A DNA stretch of 64,000 nucleotides from RUG369 sp050949645 (GCA_050949645.1 JBMNGC010000001.1:1798001-1862000); one strand, 5' to 3'. Positions 20,112 through 28,799 are shown, numbered from the stretch's first letter. Program-made: numbers and translations. The notes: generated by a model from the letters alone, not told the origin.

Positions 20112-21044
20112 CTACTGAGGCGCGTCGTAATCGAATTCGCGCCAAACCATCGGACGACTATGACGAGACTCAATGCGGAGCACGACTTCGCCGTTGACGA
20201 AGATTCGGACCGTTCCGCTCGACTGGCTCACCGCGATCGCGACCGCGTTCGTCGTGCGACTCACGGCCGCGGCGGCCCAGTGGCGCGATCCTAACCCTTT
20301 GGAAAGCGTAATCATCGCGGTCGACGTGTCCAGAAGTCGGCACGACGCCGCGACGGTTCCGTCGAGTGAGATAACAAAAGCGCCGTCGAGCTGCGCGACC
20401 TCTTTGATACCCTCGCGAACGCGCGGATCAAAAAGATCGCGTTCTTTGACTTTATAGCCGCGAACCGGATCGAAGCCCGCCGGTTTGCTGTTGGCAAGCA
20501 CGTTCCTCGTGTCGCCGACGACGAAGAGCGTCCCGATCGATTTTCCTTCCCGCCCTTCGCGTCCTATCTCAAGCGCGAGGTCGACGACCTTCTTGAGCGT
20601 CTTGAGCGGAACTTTTGTTTCAATTTTGCGGAGTTCCTTGCCCGTCAGACGTTCGAGATGCTCGCCGAGATTAATAACGCTTACGGAATCAAAGCTGCTA
20701 ACGGAATCAAAGCCGCTGTAGACCGCGATGAGGCATGAGCCGGACGCGAAGTAATCGTCCGCGCAGGCTTCGAGGATCGAGTGAGTGATACGATCGTAGA
20801 CCGGCGCGGCGTCCTCAAGTTCGAGGAGCACGGTCTTAATATCGTTCTCCTTCGCGCCTTCAAGAGCCTCGGCGTTCGTCGCCGCGGCGACAAAGTACGT
20901 ATCGCCCAGGAATTTCTTCAAACGCTTCCAATCGATCGGAGCTTCGAAGAGCAGAAGCAGTCCGGACGCGTCGAGCCTTTCATTCATACTGACCGCCTCA
21001 GACAATATTTTCTGCAAATAATCCGTAAACTTGTATGGTTTCAT
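20112..21044 (-). CDS. DisA_N-type (diadenylate cyclase-like) protein
   Basis: 310 residues. The C-terminal part (about 205-295) matches the DAC domain that makes cyclic di-AMP from two ATP: QLDGAFVISLDGTV holds the DGA motif, and GLGSRHWAAAAVSRTTNAVAIAVS corresponds to G-x-RHRAA-x-x-x-S. The third residue of RHR is Trp here, which may alter ATP or metal binding. The N-terminal 200 residues are not a known partner domain and carry a short internal duplication (FDSVSSFDSVS). No membrane segment is visible, unlike CdaA. It stands alone with its own leader. Activity is unproven; it could be a sensor that has lost catalysis. Confidence 0.7.
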   Translation of the reverse strand: MKPYKFTDYLQKILSEAVSMNERLDASGLLLLFEAPIDWKRLKKFLGDTYFVAAATNAEALEGAKENDIKTVLLELEDAAPVYDRITHSILEACADDYFASGSCLIAVYSGFDSVSSFDSVSVINLGEHLERLTGKELRKIETKVPLKTLKKVVDLALEIGREGREGKSIGTLFVVGDTRNVLANSKPAGFDPVRGYKVKERDLFDPRVREGIKEVAQLDGAFVISLDGTVAASCRLLDTSTAMITLSKGLGSRHWAAAAVSRTTNAVAIAVSQSSGTVRIFVNGEVVLRIESRHSRPMVWREFDYDAPQ

Positions 21045-21313
21045 AGCGACGCAACAACAATTATTCAGACGACGGGGACTGGAGAAAAAAAGTCGAAAGA
21101 CTCCGCAACAACAGTATCCTACTGAATCCGCGCATTGTCAACTGAGTTTATTTTAAAAACCGGGACATTTATAACGAAAAACACAATCAAGTCGGACGTA
21201 TTTCTTAAAGAGACGCCGGAATTCCGCTATGCTTCTCTATACGATTCCGGGTTGGCGGCGTTTCAAAAATCGAAAAACTGGTAAAATTGTTTGTGCTGAC
21301 GCCGACGATTAGT

Positions 21314-21343
21314 TTGTTTAATCTTTATCTGTTGCAGTATAAC
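21314..21343 (+). promoter_or_regulatory. Possible gdh promoter
   Basis: TTGTTT (21314-21319), 18 bases, TATAAC (21338-21343), about 145 bases before the glutamate dehydrogenase start. The rest of 21045-21488 shows no gene. Confidence 0.35.
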
Positions 21344-21488
21344 CTTTTTTTAGAAAATTTATTTCTGGGTCTAGGAAATTCACATCGATGGCGTATACTA
21401 TCTCCTTCTTGTTCGATTCGATTATCTGGCTTAATCGAGAAGCACGTTACTATTAGCTGTCCAGGATTATCCCCTTAGGAGAGGATCA

Positions 21489-22739
21489 ATGGCGTCCGAA
21501 TGTAATCCTTTTACTATTGCAAAAGCACGCATTGCTAAGGCGGCCGAAGTTCTCGAACTTGACGCCGCAACCACGGCCCTTCTGAGCGCTCCTCAGCGTG
21601 AAATTTGGGTCTCTCTTCCCGTCAAAATGGACGACGGCTCCACGAAAGTCTTCCAAGGCTTCCGCGTTCAATACAACATGGCTCGTGGCCCCGCAAAAGG
21701 CGGCATCCGTTGGTTCCCGACCGAGACAATCGACACGGTTAGAGCGCTCGCTTGCTGGATGACCTGGAAAACCGCCGTCGTCGACATTCCCCTTGGAGGC
21801 GCTAAGGGTGGCGTCGCCTGCGATCCTAAAACTCTCTCCGACTCCGAAAAAGAGCGTCTCGCGCGCGCTTATATCCGCGCGATCGCGCCTGTCCTCGGCG
21901 TCACCAAGGACGTGCCCGCGCCAGACGTCTACACCAACAGCCAGATCATGGCGTGGATGATGGACGAATACGAAAAGATCCGTCAGGAGTGTCATCCTGG
22001 CGTCATCACCGGCAAACCGATCGAGCTCGGTGGATCGGAAGGTCGGCTCGACGCGACGGCGCGCGGAGGCGTGTACTGCGTTCGCGAGTGCGCCAAGGCG
22101 CGCGGCGTCGACCTTAAGGGTAAAACGTGCTCGATTCAAGGCTTTGGCAATGCGGGTCAGTTCGCCGCCACGCTTTCCGAAGAAATCCTGGGAATGAAGG
22201 TTGTCGCGGCGACCGACTCGCAGACCGGCGCGTACAATCCTGACGGAATGGACGCCCAGGCGCTCGTCGATTATAAGAAGAAGAATGGAACGCTCGCGGG
22301 TTTCCCCGGCGCAAAACCGATCACGAACGACGAGCTCGTCGCGCTCGACGTCGACGTCTTCTTCCCCGCGGCGCTGGAGAACATGATCACCGAAAAGAAC
22401 GCCGGGTCTGTTAAAGCGCGGATTATCTGCGAACTGGCCAATGGACCAACGACGCCTGAAGCCGACAAGATTCTCGACGCCAACGGCGTCTGCGTCATTC
22501 CGGACTACCTCGCGAACGCCGGCGGCGTGACCGTCTCCTACTTCGAGCAGTGCCAGGACGTCCAGAATTATTACTGGGAGCTTGACGAAGTCCAGGAACG
22601 CCTCGATAAGAAGATGACGCGCGCGTTCAAAGCAGTCTATGCGATGAGTGAGGAGCGGAAAATCAGCCTCCGCGACGCCGCTTACCTCGTCGCTATTAAG
22701 CGCGTCGCCCACGCCATGAAGCTACGTGGATGGTGCTGA
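21489..22739 (+). CDS. gdhA: Glutamate dehydrogenase (Glu/Leu/Phe/Val family)
   Basis: 416 residues, the normal length of the small hexameric enzymes. It interconverts glutamate and 2-oxoglutarate plus ammonia with NAD(P). The family signature is clear: VQYNMARGPAKGGIRW with substrate-binding lysines, WKTAVVDIPLGGAKGG with the catalytic lysine, VPAPDVYTNSQIMAWM, and a Rossmann domain with SIQGFGNAGQFAA. CELANGPTTPEA follows in the coenzyme domain. AGGAG lies just before the ATG. A strong terminator closes it as a single-gene transcript. Coenzyme preference cannot be read with confidence. Confidence 0.93.
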   Translation: MASECNPFTIAKARIAKAAEVLELDAATTALLSAPQREIWVSLPVKMDDGSTKVFQGFRVQYNMARGPAKGGIRWFPTETIDTVRALACWMTWKTAVVDIPLGGAKGGVACDPKTLSDSEKERLARAYIRAIAPVLGVTKDVPAPDVYTNSQIMAWMMDEYEKIRQECHPGVITGKPIELGGSEGRLDATARGGVYCVRECAKARGVDLKGKTCSIQGFGNAGQFAATLSEEILGMKVVAATDSQTGAYNPDGMDAQALVDYKKKNGTLAGFPGAKPITNDELVALDVDVFFPAALENMITEKNAGSVKARIICELANGPTTPEADKILDANGVCVIPDYLANAGGVTVSYFEQCQDVQNYYWELDEVQERLDKKMTRAFKAVYAMSEERKISLRDAAYLVAIKRVAHAMKLRGWC

Positions 22740-22783
22740 TCAGGCGTGTCGGAGATCAGCGACGCTCTTCGACTAAAATACCC

Positions 22784-22822
22784 GGGCGCAGTATGAAAGT
22801 TTGACGCGTTCATACTGCGCCC
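22784..22822 (+). terminator. Strong intrinsic terminator after gdhA
   Basis: A 14-bp perfect stem GGGCGCAGTATGAA/TTCATACTGCGCCC with an 11-base loop and a T-rich tail. Confidence 0.9.
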
Positions 22823-23066
22823 TTCCTTTTTCTGTTGGATTTCAAGCGCGTCTCAATATAATTAATTGCATTGTCCCCTGCGTTGAGCTCCTTGACCTGC
22901 ACGTGCGGTCGCCACTTTTTTACAAAAAATAAGAGAAACGAGTCGCCGTCAGTCCGTTTTCGGTCAGAAAAGGCGCTCGCGAGGACTACGGTTGCAATAT
23001 TCGTAAGCGCGGCGTCCCTCGAGTCATTGAAGGGAGAACGACGACCGCAAATTTCGAGATGGAAAT

Positions 23067-23870
23067 ATGGGCTACTGGAAAGATAAAATCGTATTGGTCA
23101 CCGGCGGTTCAAATGGATTCGGGCGCGTTATCGCGGAAACGTTCGGAGCGGCGGGCGCCAAGCTCGCGATCGTAGGACTTGAATCGAACGACGTCGCCGA
23201 GACCGCCGAAGAAATGCGCGCCGACGGCCTCGAGGTTATGCCCTTGGTCGCCGACGTTACGAAACCGGAGGACGCACAGCGACTCGTCGACGAAACGATC
23301 GATCGCTACGGCGCCCTGGACGCGCTCGTCAACGCGGCCGGAAGAACGCATCGCGGCTTCCTGATGAAGACGCCCCTCGACGAGTTTGAATCGCTCTGGC
23401 GCCTCAATGTTATGGGGACGATCGCGTGCACTCAGGCGGCGTATCCTCACCTTATCAAGCGCAAGGGTCACGTCGTCAATATCGGTTCGCTTGCCGCAAA
23501 ATCTGCGGCTCGATGGGTCGGCGGCTATCCCGTTACGAAACACGCCGTCGCGGCGTTCTCGCAACAGCTGCGTCTCGAATCGAAGCCTGACGGACTCCAC
23601 GTGCTCCTCGTCTGCCCTGGCCCCGTCAAAAGGAAGAATCCCCGACTCTACGCGCTCAAAGAAGCGGAGGGGATTCCCGAATCGGCGCTCATGCCCGGCG
23701 GCGGCGTCAAGGTCGGGAAGCTTGATCCACAGAGGCTTGCGCGTAAAATTCTGAAATATTGCGAAAAAGGACGACCCGAACTCGTTGCGCCCGCGAAAGC
23801 GCGACTACTCTTCTCCATCTCCCAACTCTGCCCCAGACTCGGCGATTGGATCGTTCTGAAGTCGACCTGA
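23067..23870 (+). CDS. Short-chain dehydrogenase/reductase
   Basis: 267 residues with the classical SDR layout: NAD(P)-binding TGGSNGFG (residues about 12-19), ADVTKPED, the NAG-type LVNAAGRTH, catalytic Ser in NIGSLAAKSA, and the catalytic pair YPVTK. The C-terminal residues include PGPVKRKNP. The substrate is unknown; the 3-ketodihydrosphingosine/acyl-CoA-type SDRs share the PGPV and C-terminal hydrophobic segment. It is not in an obvious operon and lies tail-to-tail with the tRNA-Asn array. Confidence 0.85.
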   Translation: MGYWKDKIVLVTGGSNGFGRVIAETFGAAGAKLAIVGLESNDVAETAEEMRADGLEVMPLVADVTKPEDAQRLVDETIDRYGALDALVNAAGRTHRGFLMKTPLDEFESLWRLNVMGTIACTQAAYPHLIKRKGHVVNIGSLAAKSAARWVGGYPVTKHAVAAFSQQLRLESKPDGLHVLLVCPGPVKRKNPRLYALKEAEGIPESALMPGGGVKVGKLDPQRLARKILKYCEKGRPELVAPAKARLLFSISQLCPRLGDWIVLKST

Positions 23871-23926
23871 CGACGTCTCGCCGCGAAGAAATCAATCGAC
23901 GCGGCTTTTGATCTTCGACAAGAAAT

Positions 23927-23949
23927 AAAAAAACCTGCCGACAGGCAGG
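23927..23949 (-). terminator. Terminator of the tRNA-Asn array
   Basis: On the minus strand CCTGCC/GGCAGG with a 4-base loop is followed by seven T residues, just beyond the decayed third tRNA unit. Confidence 0.75.
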
Positions 23950-23956
23950 CTGAGAA

Positions 23957-24029
23957 CGCCCCGATAAAGACTAGAAATTAGGGCCCAGCGGTTAGCAGTA
24001 TCTTGCTCTACCAACTGGGCCGTCAGGGC
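23957..24029 (-). pseudogene. Decayed tRNA-Asn copy
   Basis: Same length (73 bases) and frame of conserved blocks as the two tRNA-Asn genes upstream, with an intact acceptor GCCCTGA/TCGGGGC. The anticodon stem (AGATA against CCGCT) and the T stem (CTAAT against CTTTA) no longer pair, positions 8-9 changed from TA to CG, and the anticodon reads GCT. A functional tRNA is not expected. Confidence 0.8.
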
Positions 24030-24062
24030 GTTGCGCTTTACAACGTGAAATAGAATTTTAAG

Positions 24063-24135
24063 CGCCCCAACAAGGACTCGAACCTTGGACCCAGCGGTTA
24101 ACAGCCGCTTGCTCTACCAACTGAGCTATCAGGGC
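24063..24135 (-). tRNA. tRNA-Asn (GUU), copy 1
   Basis: Cloverleaf on the minus strand: acceptor GCCCTGA/TTGGGGC (with G-U pairs), D arm GCTC-GAGC, anticodon stem AGCGG/CCGCT around CTGTTAA (anticodon GTT), T arm CAAGG TTCGAGT CCTTG, discriminator G. Confidence 0.95.
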
Positions 24136-24168
24136 GTCGCGCTTTACAACGCGAAATAGAATTTTAAG

Positions 24169-24241
24169 CGCCCCAACAAGGACTCGAACCTTGGACCCAG
24201 CGGTTAACAGCCGCTTGCTCTACCAACTGAGCTATCAGGGC
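24169..24241 (-). tRNA. tRNA-Asn (GUU), copy 2
   Basis: Identical in sequence to the copy at 24063-24135 and exactly 106 bases away from it; it is the promoter-proximal unit on the minus strand. Confidence 0.95.
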
Positions 24242-24376
24242 GTCGCGCGAAGTCCATCGACTGCGCACTAGCACTCATATTACCACAGAGGCGCGACAAG
24301 GCAAGGGGACCTTTCTAATTTTCCCCTAAATTCTGACCTCGCTAGAGCGCCTTTTCTGGAGTTTTCTCGCGCGCAA

Positions 24377-25312
24377 TTAAAGGTTTTGGCCCCAGTTCGC
24401 GGGGAACTTTTTTCCATAAGTCTTCCAACGATTGTGAAGCCACCAGTATTGGTCGGGCGCAAGTCTCACCTGTTCTTCGAGTTTAGAGACATGCCATTGC
24501 GTGATCTGCTGGATCGTCTTAATATTCTCGGGCAACTCGCGAGGGTCGAGCTTATCGACCATCCGTATGCTGAAATTCAACGGCTCGGAGTCGCGCCGAA
24601 GCGCATAGCATACGAATATCGGCGCGTCAAATTGGACGCTCATGAGCGCCATCGCCTTGTAAGCGGACGCGGGTCGTCCGAAAAACTTGACCCAAGCGCC
24701 CTTGCGACCCGCCGACTGGTCCGCAAGAAACGCCATGATACCCTTGTTGCTAAGAACGTCGAGAATTTCTTCGTAGCCCGTGTTTTTATCGATAATAAAC
24801 TGCCCCGTCTTGCCGCGAAATTCGCTGATGAATCGATCAAGATAGGGGTTGTCCAGCTTACGCGCGACGGAAAACGTCGGGTATCCGAGGAGGCCAAGGA
24901 GAAAGCCGCCGATCTCAAAGTTGCCAAAATGAGCGGTAATCAAAATGATCGGTCGATCTTCCTGCAACGATTTAAAAAGGTCGCGAACATTTTCGATCGT
25001 CACATGACGGAACCAGTTTAATTCATGGAGCGCGCGCTGCGCGTGAGCGACCTCCGCGACCATGAGAAAAAGATGCCGCCACATATCGTTAGCGAGGCGC
25101 TTGCGTTCCTTCTTCGTCTTCTCGGGAAAAGCATGCCGAAGATTTTCGTCGACGAGTTTGCCCCGGATCCTCAAGACGTCGCAGAATAGGAACGCCAAAA
25201 TCTCAGAACAACGGCGACATACGCCAAGCGGAACGCATTGAACGACGCATATAACCACACGCACAATCACGTATATAACGTAGTCTAAAAGGTTCCGCAG
25301 TCTCTTTTTCAT
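24377..25312 (-). CDS. LpxL/HtrB-type lipid acyltransferase
   Basis: 311 residues from the ATG at 25312; an in-frame TTG at 25393 would add 27 residues with little support. Near the N-terminus is a membrane anchor (YVIYVIVRVVICVVQCVPLG). The catalytic HxxxxE motif is in LITAHFGNFEIGG (about residues 114-119), followed by SVARKLDNPYLDRFI and a C-terminal DQYWWLHNRWK, all typical of the family that adds secondary acyl chains to lipid A in the inner membrane. Its presence implies lipid A-like outer membrane lipids; other lpx genes are not in the window. Confidence 0.9.
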   Translation of the reverse strand: MKKRLRNLLDYVIYVIVRVVICVVQCVPLGVCRRCSEILAFLFCDVLRIRGKLVDENLRHAFPEKTKKERKRLANDMWRHLFLMVAEVAHAQRALHELNWFRHVTIENVRDLFKSLQEDRPIILITAHFGNFEIGGFLLGLLGYPTFSVARKLDNPYLDRFISEFRGKTGQFIIDKNTGYEEILDVLSNKGIMAFLADQSAGRKGAWVKFFGRPASAYKAMALMSVQFDAPIFVCYALRRDSEPLNFSIRMVDKLDPRELPENIKTIQQITQWHVSKLEEQVRLAPDQYWWLHNRWKTYGKKFPANWGQNL

Positions 25313-25437
25313 CTCTGACTCGATACGCGCGATACAAATGGCGGTAAGAACGCCTTCCTTTGCGTATCTTAACGATTCTGAAGAATCAGACAAGAGGCGA
25401 TTTCTCTGGATTAGGGCAAACTTTCAACCCCTTGTAG

Positions 25438-25469
25438 AAAAAAAGCGCGCCGAAATCTTTCCGACGCGC
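25438..25469 (-). terminator. Terminator after the RRM protein gene
   Basis: On the minus strand GCGCGTCG/CGGCGCGC with a 9-base loop is followed by seven T residues. Confidence 0.8.
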
Positions 25470-25494
25470 CAAGCTTGCAATTATCTAGAACGAG

Positions 25495-25803
25495 TCAGGA
25501 CTCAGACCGATAAGAGCCGTGTCCGCCGGGATGACGGCCATGAAAACCGCCGCCATGTCCGCCCTTTGACCGCGCTTCGCTGACGCGAAGAGTACGACGA
25601 TCGAGCTCCTGTTCATTCAAGCCTTCGATCGCCTGCTGCGCCTCTTCGTCATTGGGCATAACGACGAAGCCGAACCCCTTCGAACGATTCGTTACACGGT
25701 CAACGACAACCGAGGCCGATTCGACGGCGCCGTAACTTTCAAACGCGGCGCGGAGCCCCTCGCCGGTCGTGCTGTACGACAAATTACCGACATAGATCTT
25801 CAT
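25495..25803 (-). CDS. RNA-binding protein, single RRM
   Basis: 102 residues from the ATG at 25803, which follows AAGAAGG. One RRM fills residues 1-80: RNP2 is IYVGNL and RNP1 is KGFGFVVM. The tail is short, Gly/His-rich (GGHGGGFHGRHPGGHGSYR), as in cyanobacterial and planctomycete Rbp proteins, which bind single-stranded RNA and are often cold-induced. Its 5' region holds a terminator-like hairpin and a long stem (25838-25950), which suggests control at the RNA level. Confidence 0.93.
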   Translation of the reverse strand: MKIYVGNLSYSTTGEGLRAAFESYGAVESASVVVDRVTNRSKGFGFVVMPNDEEAQQAIEGLNEQELDRRTLRVSEARSKGGHGGGFHGRHPGGHGSYRSES

Positions 25804-25837
25804 GAGAAGCCTTCTTTCTTCGCTCAATGCGCTCTAG

Positions 25838-25864
25838 AAAAAAAGGACCGAGAGCGTCCCTTTT
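25838..25864 (-). terminator. Terminator or attenuator just before the RRM gene
   Basis: On the minus strand AAAAGGGAC/GTCCTTTT (one bulge) ends in seven T residues, only 35 bases before the RRM start codon. It could end the tmRNA transcript or act as an attenuator in the RRM leader. Confidence 0.55.
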
Positions 25865-25901
25865 CTCTTTTTTAAGCTGATATGAGGCGAGTTAAAAACG
25901 A

Positions 25902-25950
25902 GGAACGCCGTCGAAGATAAGGTCCATCGCCCATACTGCGACGGCGTTCC
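25902..25950 (-). promoter_or_regulatory. Long stem-loop in the tmRNA-RRM spacer
   Basis: GGAACGCCGTCG and CGACGGCGTTCC form a perfect 12-bp stem with a 25-base loop. There is no T tract, so it is not a simple terminator. Confidence 0.5.
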
Positions 25951-26106
25951 AAGATTGTTGTCCTCAAAGAGAAAAGCGACATGGCGATAGAATGAAGAAG
26001 AGGCTCGCGCATCGAAACGCGCGTTCCTGAACGTAATCTCGACAAAACGCATTCCCAGCGAGTTATGACGTAACGACACAGCGTCGTAAGTCATCCAAAA
26101 TAAGAG

Positions 26107-26465
26107 TGGAGGCGGCGGGAATTGAACCCGCGTCCCGCGACGTCTCTACGGGAACGTCTACGCGTGTAGTCGATTCTTTAGCGTTTAATCCCTTTGAACC
26201 CTTATCGACGACGGTTTCGCAAGGACGATCCGGAAGCAAAATTTAGCCCGTCGCGTGTCCGGCGCGACGACAGACGATCCGAATTTAACGACCGAATATT
26301 TCATCTCTTCGGAAAAGAATCATATCCGGGACTGCCTATGATCAGGCAGCCAATGCCATTTGGTTATTGGCAATTAAAATTTTAATCGGCTTTTAACGAG
26401 GCCCACCGATCAACCTCGACGCGCAATTCACGCTTCGCTCGCCCAGTCGAACCCAGTTCGCCCCC
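26107..26465 (-). ncRNA. ssrA: tmRNA
   Basis: One-piece tmRNA on the minus strand, about 359 bases. The ends form an alanine-type acceptor: GGGGGCG at the 5' end pairs with CGCCTCC at the 3' end, with a wobble at the third pair, and the T arm is GCGGG TTCAATT CCCGC. The resume codon GCC at 26369-26371 opens the tag. It rescues stalled ribosomes together with SmpB, which is not in the window. CCA is not encoded. Confidence 0.93.
26342..26371 (-). CDS. tmRNA tag peptide ANNQMALAA
   Basis: Nine codons and TGA inside ssrA: Ala-Asn-Asn-Gln-Met-Ala-Leu-Ala-Ala. The AL-AA end is the usual degradation signal. With the charged alanine added first, the full tag has ten residues. Confidence 0.85.
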   Translation of the reverse strand, partial: ANNQMALAA

Positions 26466-26580
26466 AGCGCGCTCTTACACGGTATTATAGTGTATAAAAC
26501 GCGCTCGGCAAGTATTTCGACAAACTTCCCAAAGAAATCAGGAAAATTCGGTAACACAAGACTTAGGCCTATATCCGGAA

Positions 26581-28683
26581 TCATTCGGCGAGGAGCGTCG
26601 TTTCACTTTTAATTTTCGGCGAAACAAAGATCAACGTCTGACGACCCGCCATCTCCACGTCCAGAATGGACTCCGGCGCGTTGACCGTTACGATACGCCC
26701 CGAATGCGGATCGAGCGTCGTCCATTCGCTCGATTCAAACTCCGCGTCGACGCCCGAGAGTTTTAGCGAACCCTGAAGGGGCGTGAGAGCGGCGTTCGTC
26801 ACGACAAAGATTAATCTTCCGTCGCGTACAAAAGCGCCTTCGATCGCGTTAGGATAGGCCGGACTCGGAACAAGACGAGGGCCCGCAAAATCGCCGAGCT
26901 CGCGCGCAACCTCTTCCCATGTCGCGAGCGGGTTTTCTTCGGAAACGCGATATTCGCGGAAATCGGGATCCGCCCAATCGTAATCGATCTTTTCAGACCA
27001 GCGCGGAAAGATCACGCCGCTGTAACGTCCCCTGAGACGCGCCGCTTCCACCTTGTTCTTCGGGTTTTTCGTCAGGCTGTCGAGCGTCTTACGGTCGACG
27101 ACGCAGAACGATGTTTGAACCCGACAGAGTCCCGCGCCCAGCACGTCGAAGGAGTCCTTAATCTGCCGCGCCTTTTCCGACTGCGTTTGAGGCGTGTATT
27201 TCTCAGCGACGGGAATGAATTCTTCCTGCATCTCCTCGATCGGATAGTACAGCAGAATGGGCCGCACCGGCGTCGCGTCATTAAGGACGGCGTTGAGGCG
27301 CCCGACAAATCGACAATAATTGCGGTGGGTCTCTTCATTGCGGTACGGTGCGCCCCCGATACCGTAATAAAGGGTGAAATCAGTGACGCCAAAAGCGGCC
27401 TGCCAACCGGCGGCGGCTTCCATCGTCGCAAGGTCGACCGCTTGACGGTCGCCGGAGGTCAACTGCGAGAAGTCGCTGACCTCTGTCATGACGCGACGCT
27501 GACCGATGAATTCCGCGGCGGAACAGGGAAACGCGGCCGCTTGCCAGGCGCCGTAAAAATATGCGCCGGGGTCCGAGTTGAGCATGTCGAGACCGGGAAG
27601 ATCAAACGCTTTGAGATTGTCGATCTTGTTCCCGTCGAGGGGGACGTGCATGATGATATTTTCTTCGTACAGCGTGTGTCCCGACGCAAGGGGGCCGTTC
27701 GGATCTTCGCGGCAGAAATCTTGAATCGGCTGATAATACCGTTCGCGGTTGAGCTCGCCGAGGAGCGTCCAGAATTGACGGCGAACCTTTTTGTCCGCGT
27801 CAGTATATCCGGAGAAAAGAGAGCCGAGGTTCGAATGGAGATCTTCTCCATATTTTTCCCGATACTTATCTCCAACGTCGTCGTACCATGAAACGACGGG
27901 CAGGCATTTTTTGTCCGGATCGAGAGGATCGGCGATAGGCGTTCGCACGCGGATATCTTCCTGAATTTCACCAAGATTCGCCGCCATCATCGACGGTTCG
28001 TCGGTAAAGAACGCTTCGACGCTCTCATAAAGCTCTTTGCCGAGCGCTTCGCGATAACGTCGATGCGTGACGTCGATAAACGCCTTGGTCGCCTCTGGAT
28101 TGAGGGGGTTCGGATACCGCCGCGCTCGCGCAACGTTGTTGCTTGAATGAGTGAATTCATAGCAGTCGCGAACGTAAAACGGGGGATCGCGATCGGGGTC
28201 AAAGGCAAGTTCAAGGGCGCGAAGATCAGGATCCTTCTCCAAAACAACGCCGCCTGCCGACAGGCTTGGGTAGCCGTCTTCGTCGTAAATCCAGACGCGC
28301 ATACCCGCGTCTTTGAGATTCCTCACGCCTTTAACGAAGCGGTCCCAGTTTTCGTCCTGGCGAACGTACCCTTCTCCGCCGACATTAACGACGAGCCCTC
28401 CGAGTCCGCAGTCGTCGCGGAAATATTCGACGATCTTCGGATCGGTAAGGTCTTGACCGTGGACGATTTGCAGAGGTCGCCATACGCGAGGAGGCGCGGC
28501 GAAGTCGGCAAGCCAACGATCGGATAGAAACGCGCCGCCATTCGCGTCGTATTCAAGCTTTTGCGCAACGGGTGCGCTCTCGTCGGAGCCGGCGACAACG
28601 ACCCTGGACTCCTGTGCGAAACTCGCCGACGCCAGGCACAACGCGCCAAAAAGCGCAACGGAAAAGAGAGGAAAAGTTTTCAT
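26581..28683 (-). CDS. Secreted glycoside-hydrolase-like TIM-barrel protein
   Basis: 700 residues from the ATG at 28683, behind AGGGAA; the frame is open further upstream but without support. A signal peptide (MKTFPLFSVALFGALCLASA, then SFA) marks export. The barrel shows GLGGLVVNVGGEGYV, WDRFVKGVRNLKDAGMRVWI, YDEDGYPS and FFTDEPSMM, which recalls GH106 rhamnosidase-type and related large glycosidases; DEP may hold a catalytic acid. The C-terminus is strand-rich (about residues 600-700). Substrate unknown, and GH106 assignment is tentative. Confidence 0.65.
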   Translation of the reverse strand: MKTFPLFSVALFGALCLASASFAQESRVVVAGSDESAPVAQKLEYDANGGAFLSDRWLADFAAPPRVWRPLQIVHGQDLTDPKIVEYFRDDCGLGGLVVNVGGEGYVRQDENWDRFVKGVRNLKDAGMRVWIYDEDGYPSLSAGGVVLEKDPDLRALELAFDPDRDPPFYVRDCYEFTHSSNNVARARRYPNPLNPEATKAFIDVTHRRYREALGKELYESVEAFFTDEPSMMAANLGEIQEDIRVRTPIADPLDPDKKCLPVVSWYDDVGDKYREKYGEDLHSNLGSLFSGYTDADKKVRRQFWTLLGELNRERYYQPIQDFCREDPNGPLASGHTLYEENIIMHVPLDGNKIDNLKAFDLPGLDMLNSDPGAYFYGAWQAAAFPCSAAEFIGQRRVMTEVSDFSQLTSGDRQAVDLATMEAAAGWQAAFGVTDFTLYYGIGGAPYRNEETHRNYCRFVGRLNAVLNDATPVRPILLYYPIEEMQEEFIPVAEKYTPQTQSEKARQIKDSFDVLGAGLCRVQTSFCVVDRKTLDSLTKNPKNKVEAARLRGRYSGVIFPRWSEKIDYDWADPDFREYRVSEENPLATWEEVARELGDFAGPRLVPSPAYPNAIEGAFVRDGRLIFVVTNAALTPLQGSLKLSGVDAEFESSEWTTLDPHSGRIVTVNAPESILDVEMAGRQTLIFVSPKIKSETTLLAE

Positions 28684-28799
28684 TGGTCGTTCCCTGCTGT
28701 TCTGGTAAACGCAACGCGGGGCGCGTTTCAAAGCCGCCGCGGCGCCGCGCTTGCGAAATGTTGCTTTCCTAATCGAATCGCCGCCGTTCAACGCCGCCC

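Larger units (their letters stand above)
23957..24241 (-). repeat. Three 106-bp tandem units (tRNA plus spacer)
   Basis: Unit starts at 23957, 24063 and 24169 are spaced by exactly 106 bases. The two spacers are nearly identical (CGCTTTACAACG-GAAATAGA and so on), showing a recent tandem amplification of tRNA and spacer together. Confidence 0.85.

Noticed and set aside
21486..22712. A 408-codon antisense frame over glutamate dehydrogenase
   Set aside because: Its length results from the high GC codon use of gdhA; composition (Arg, Asp, Val, His) is typical of a shadow frame.
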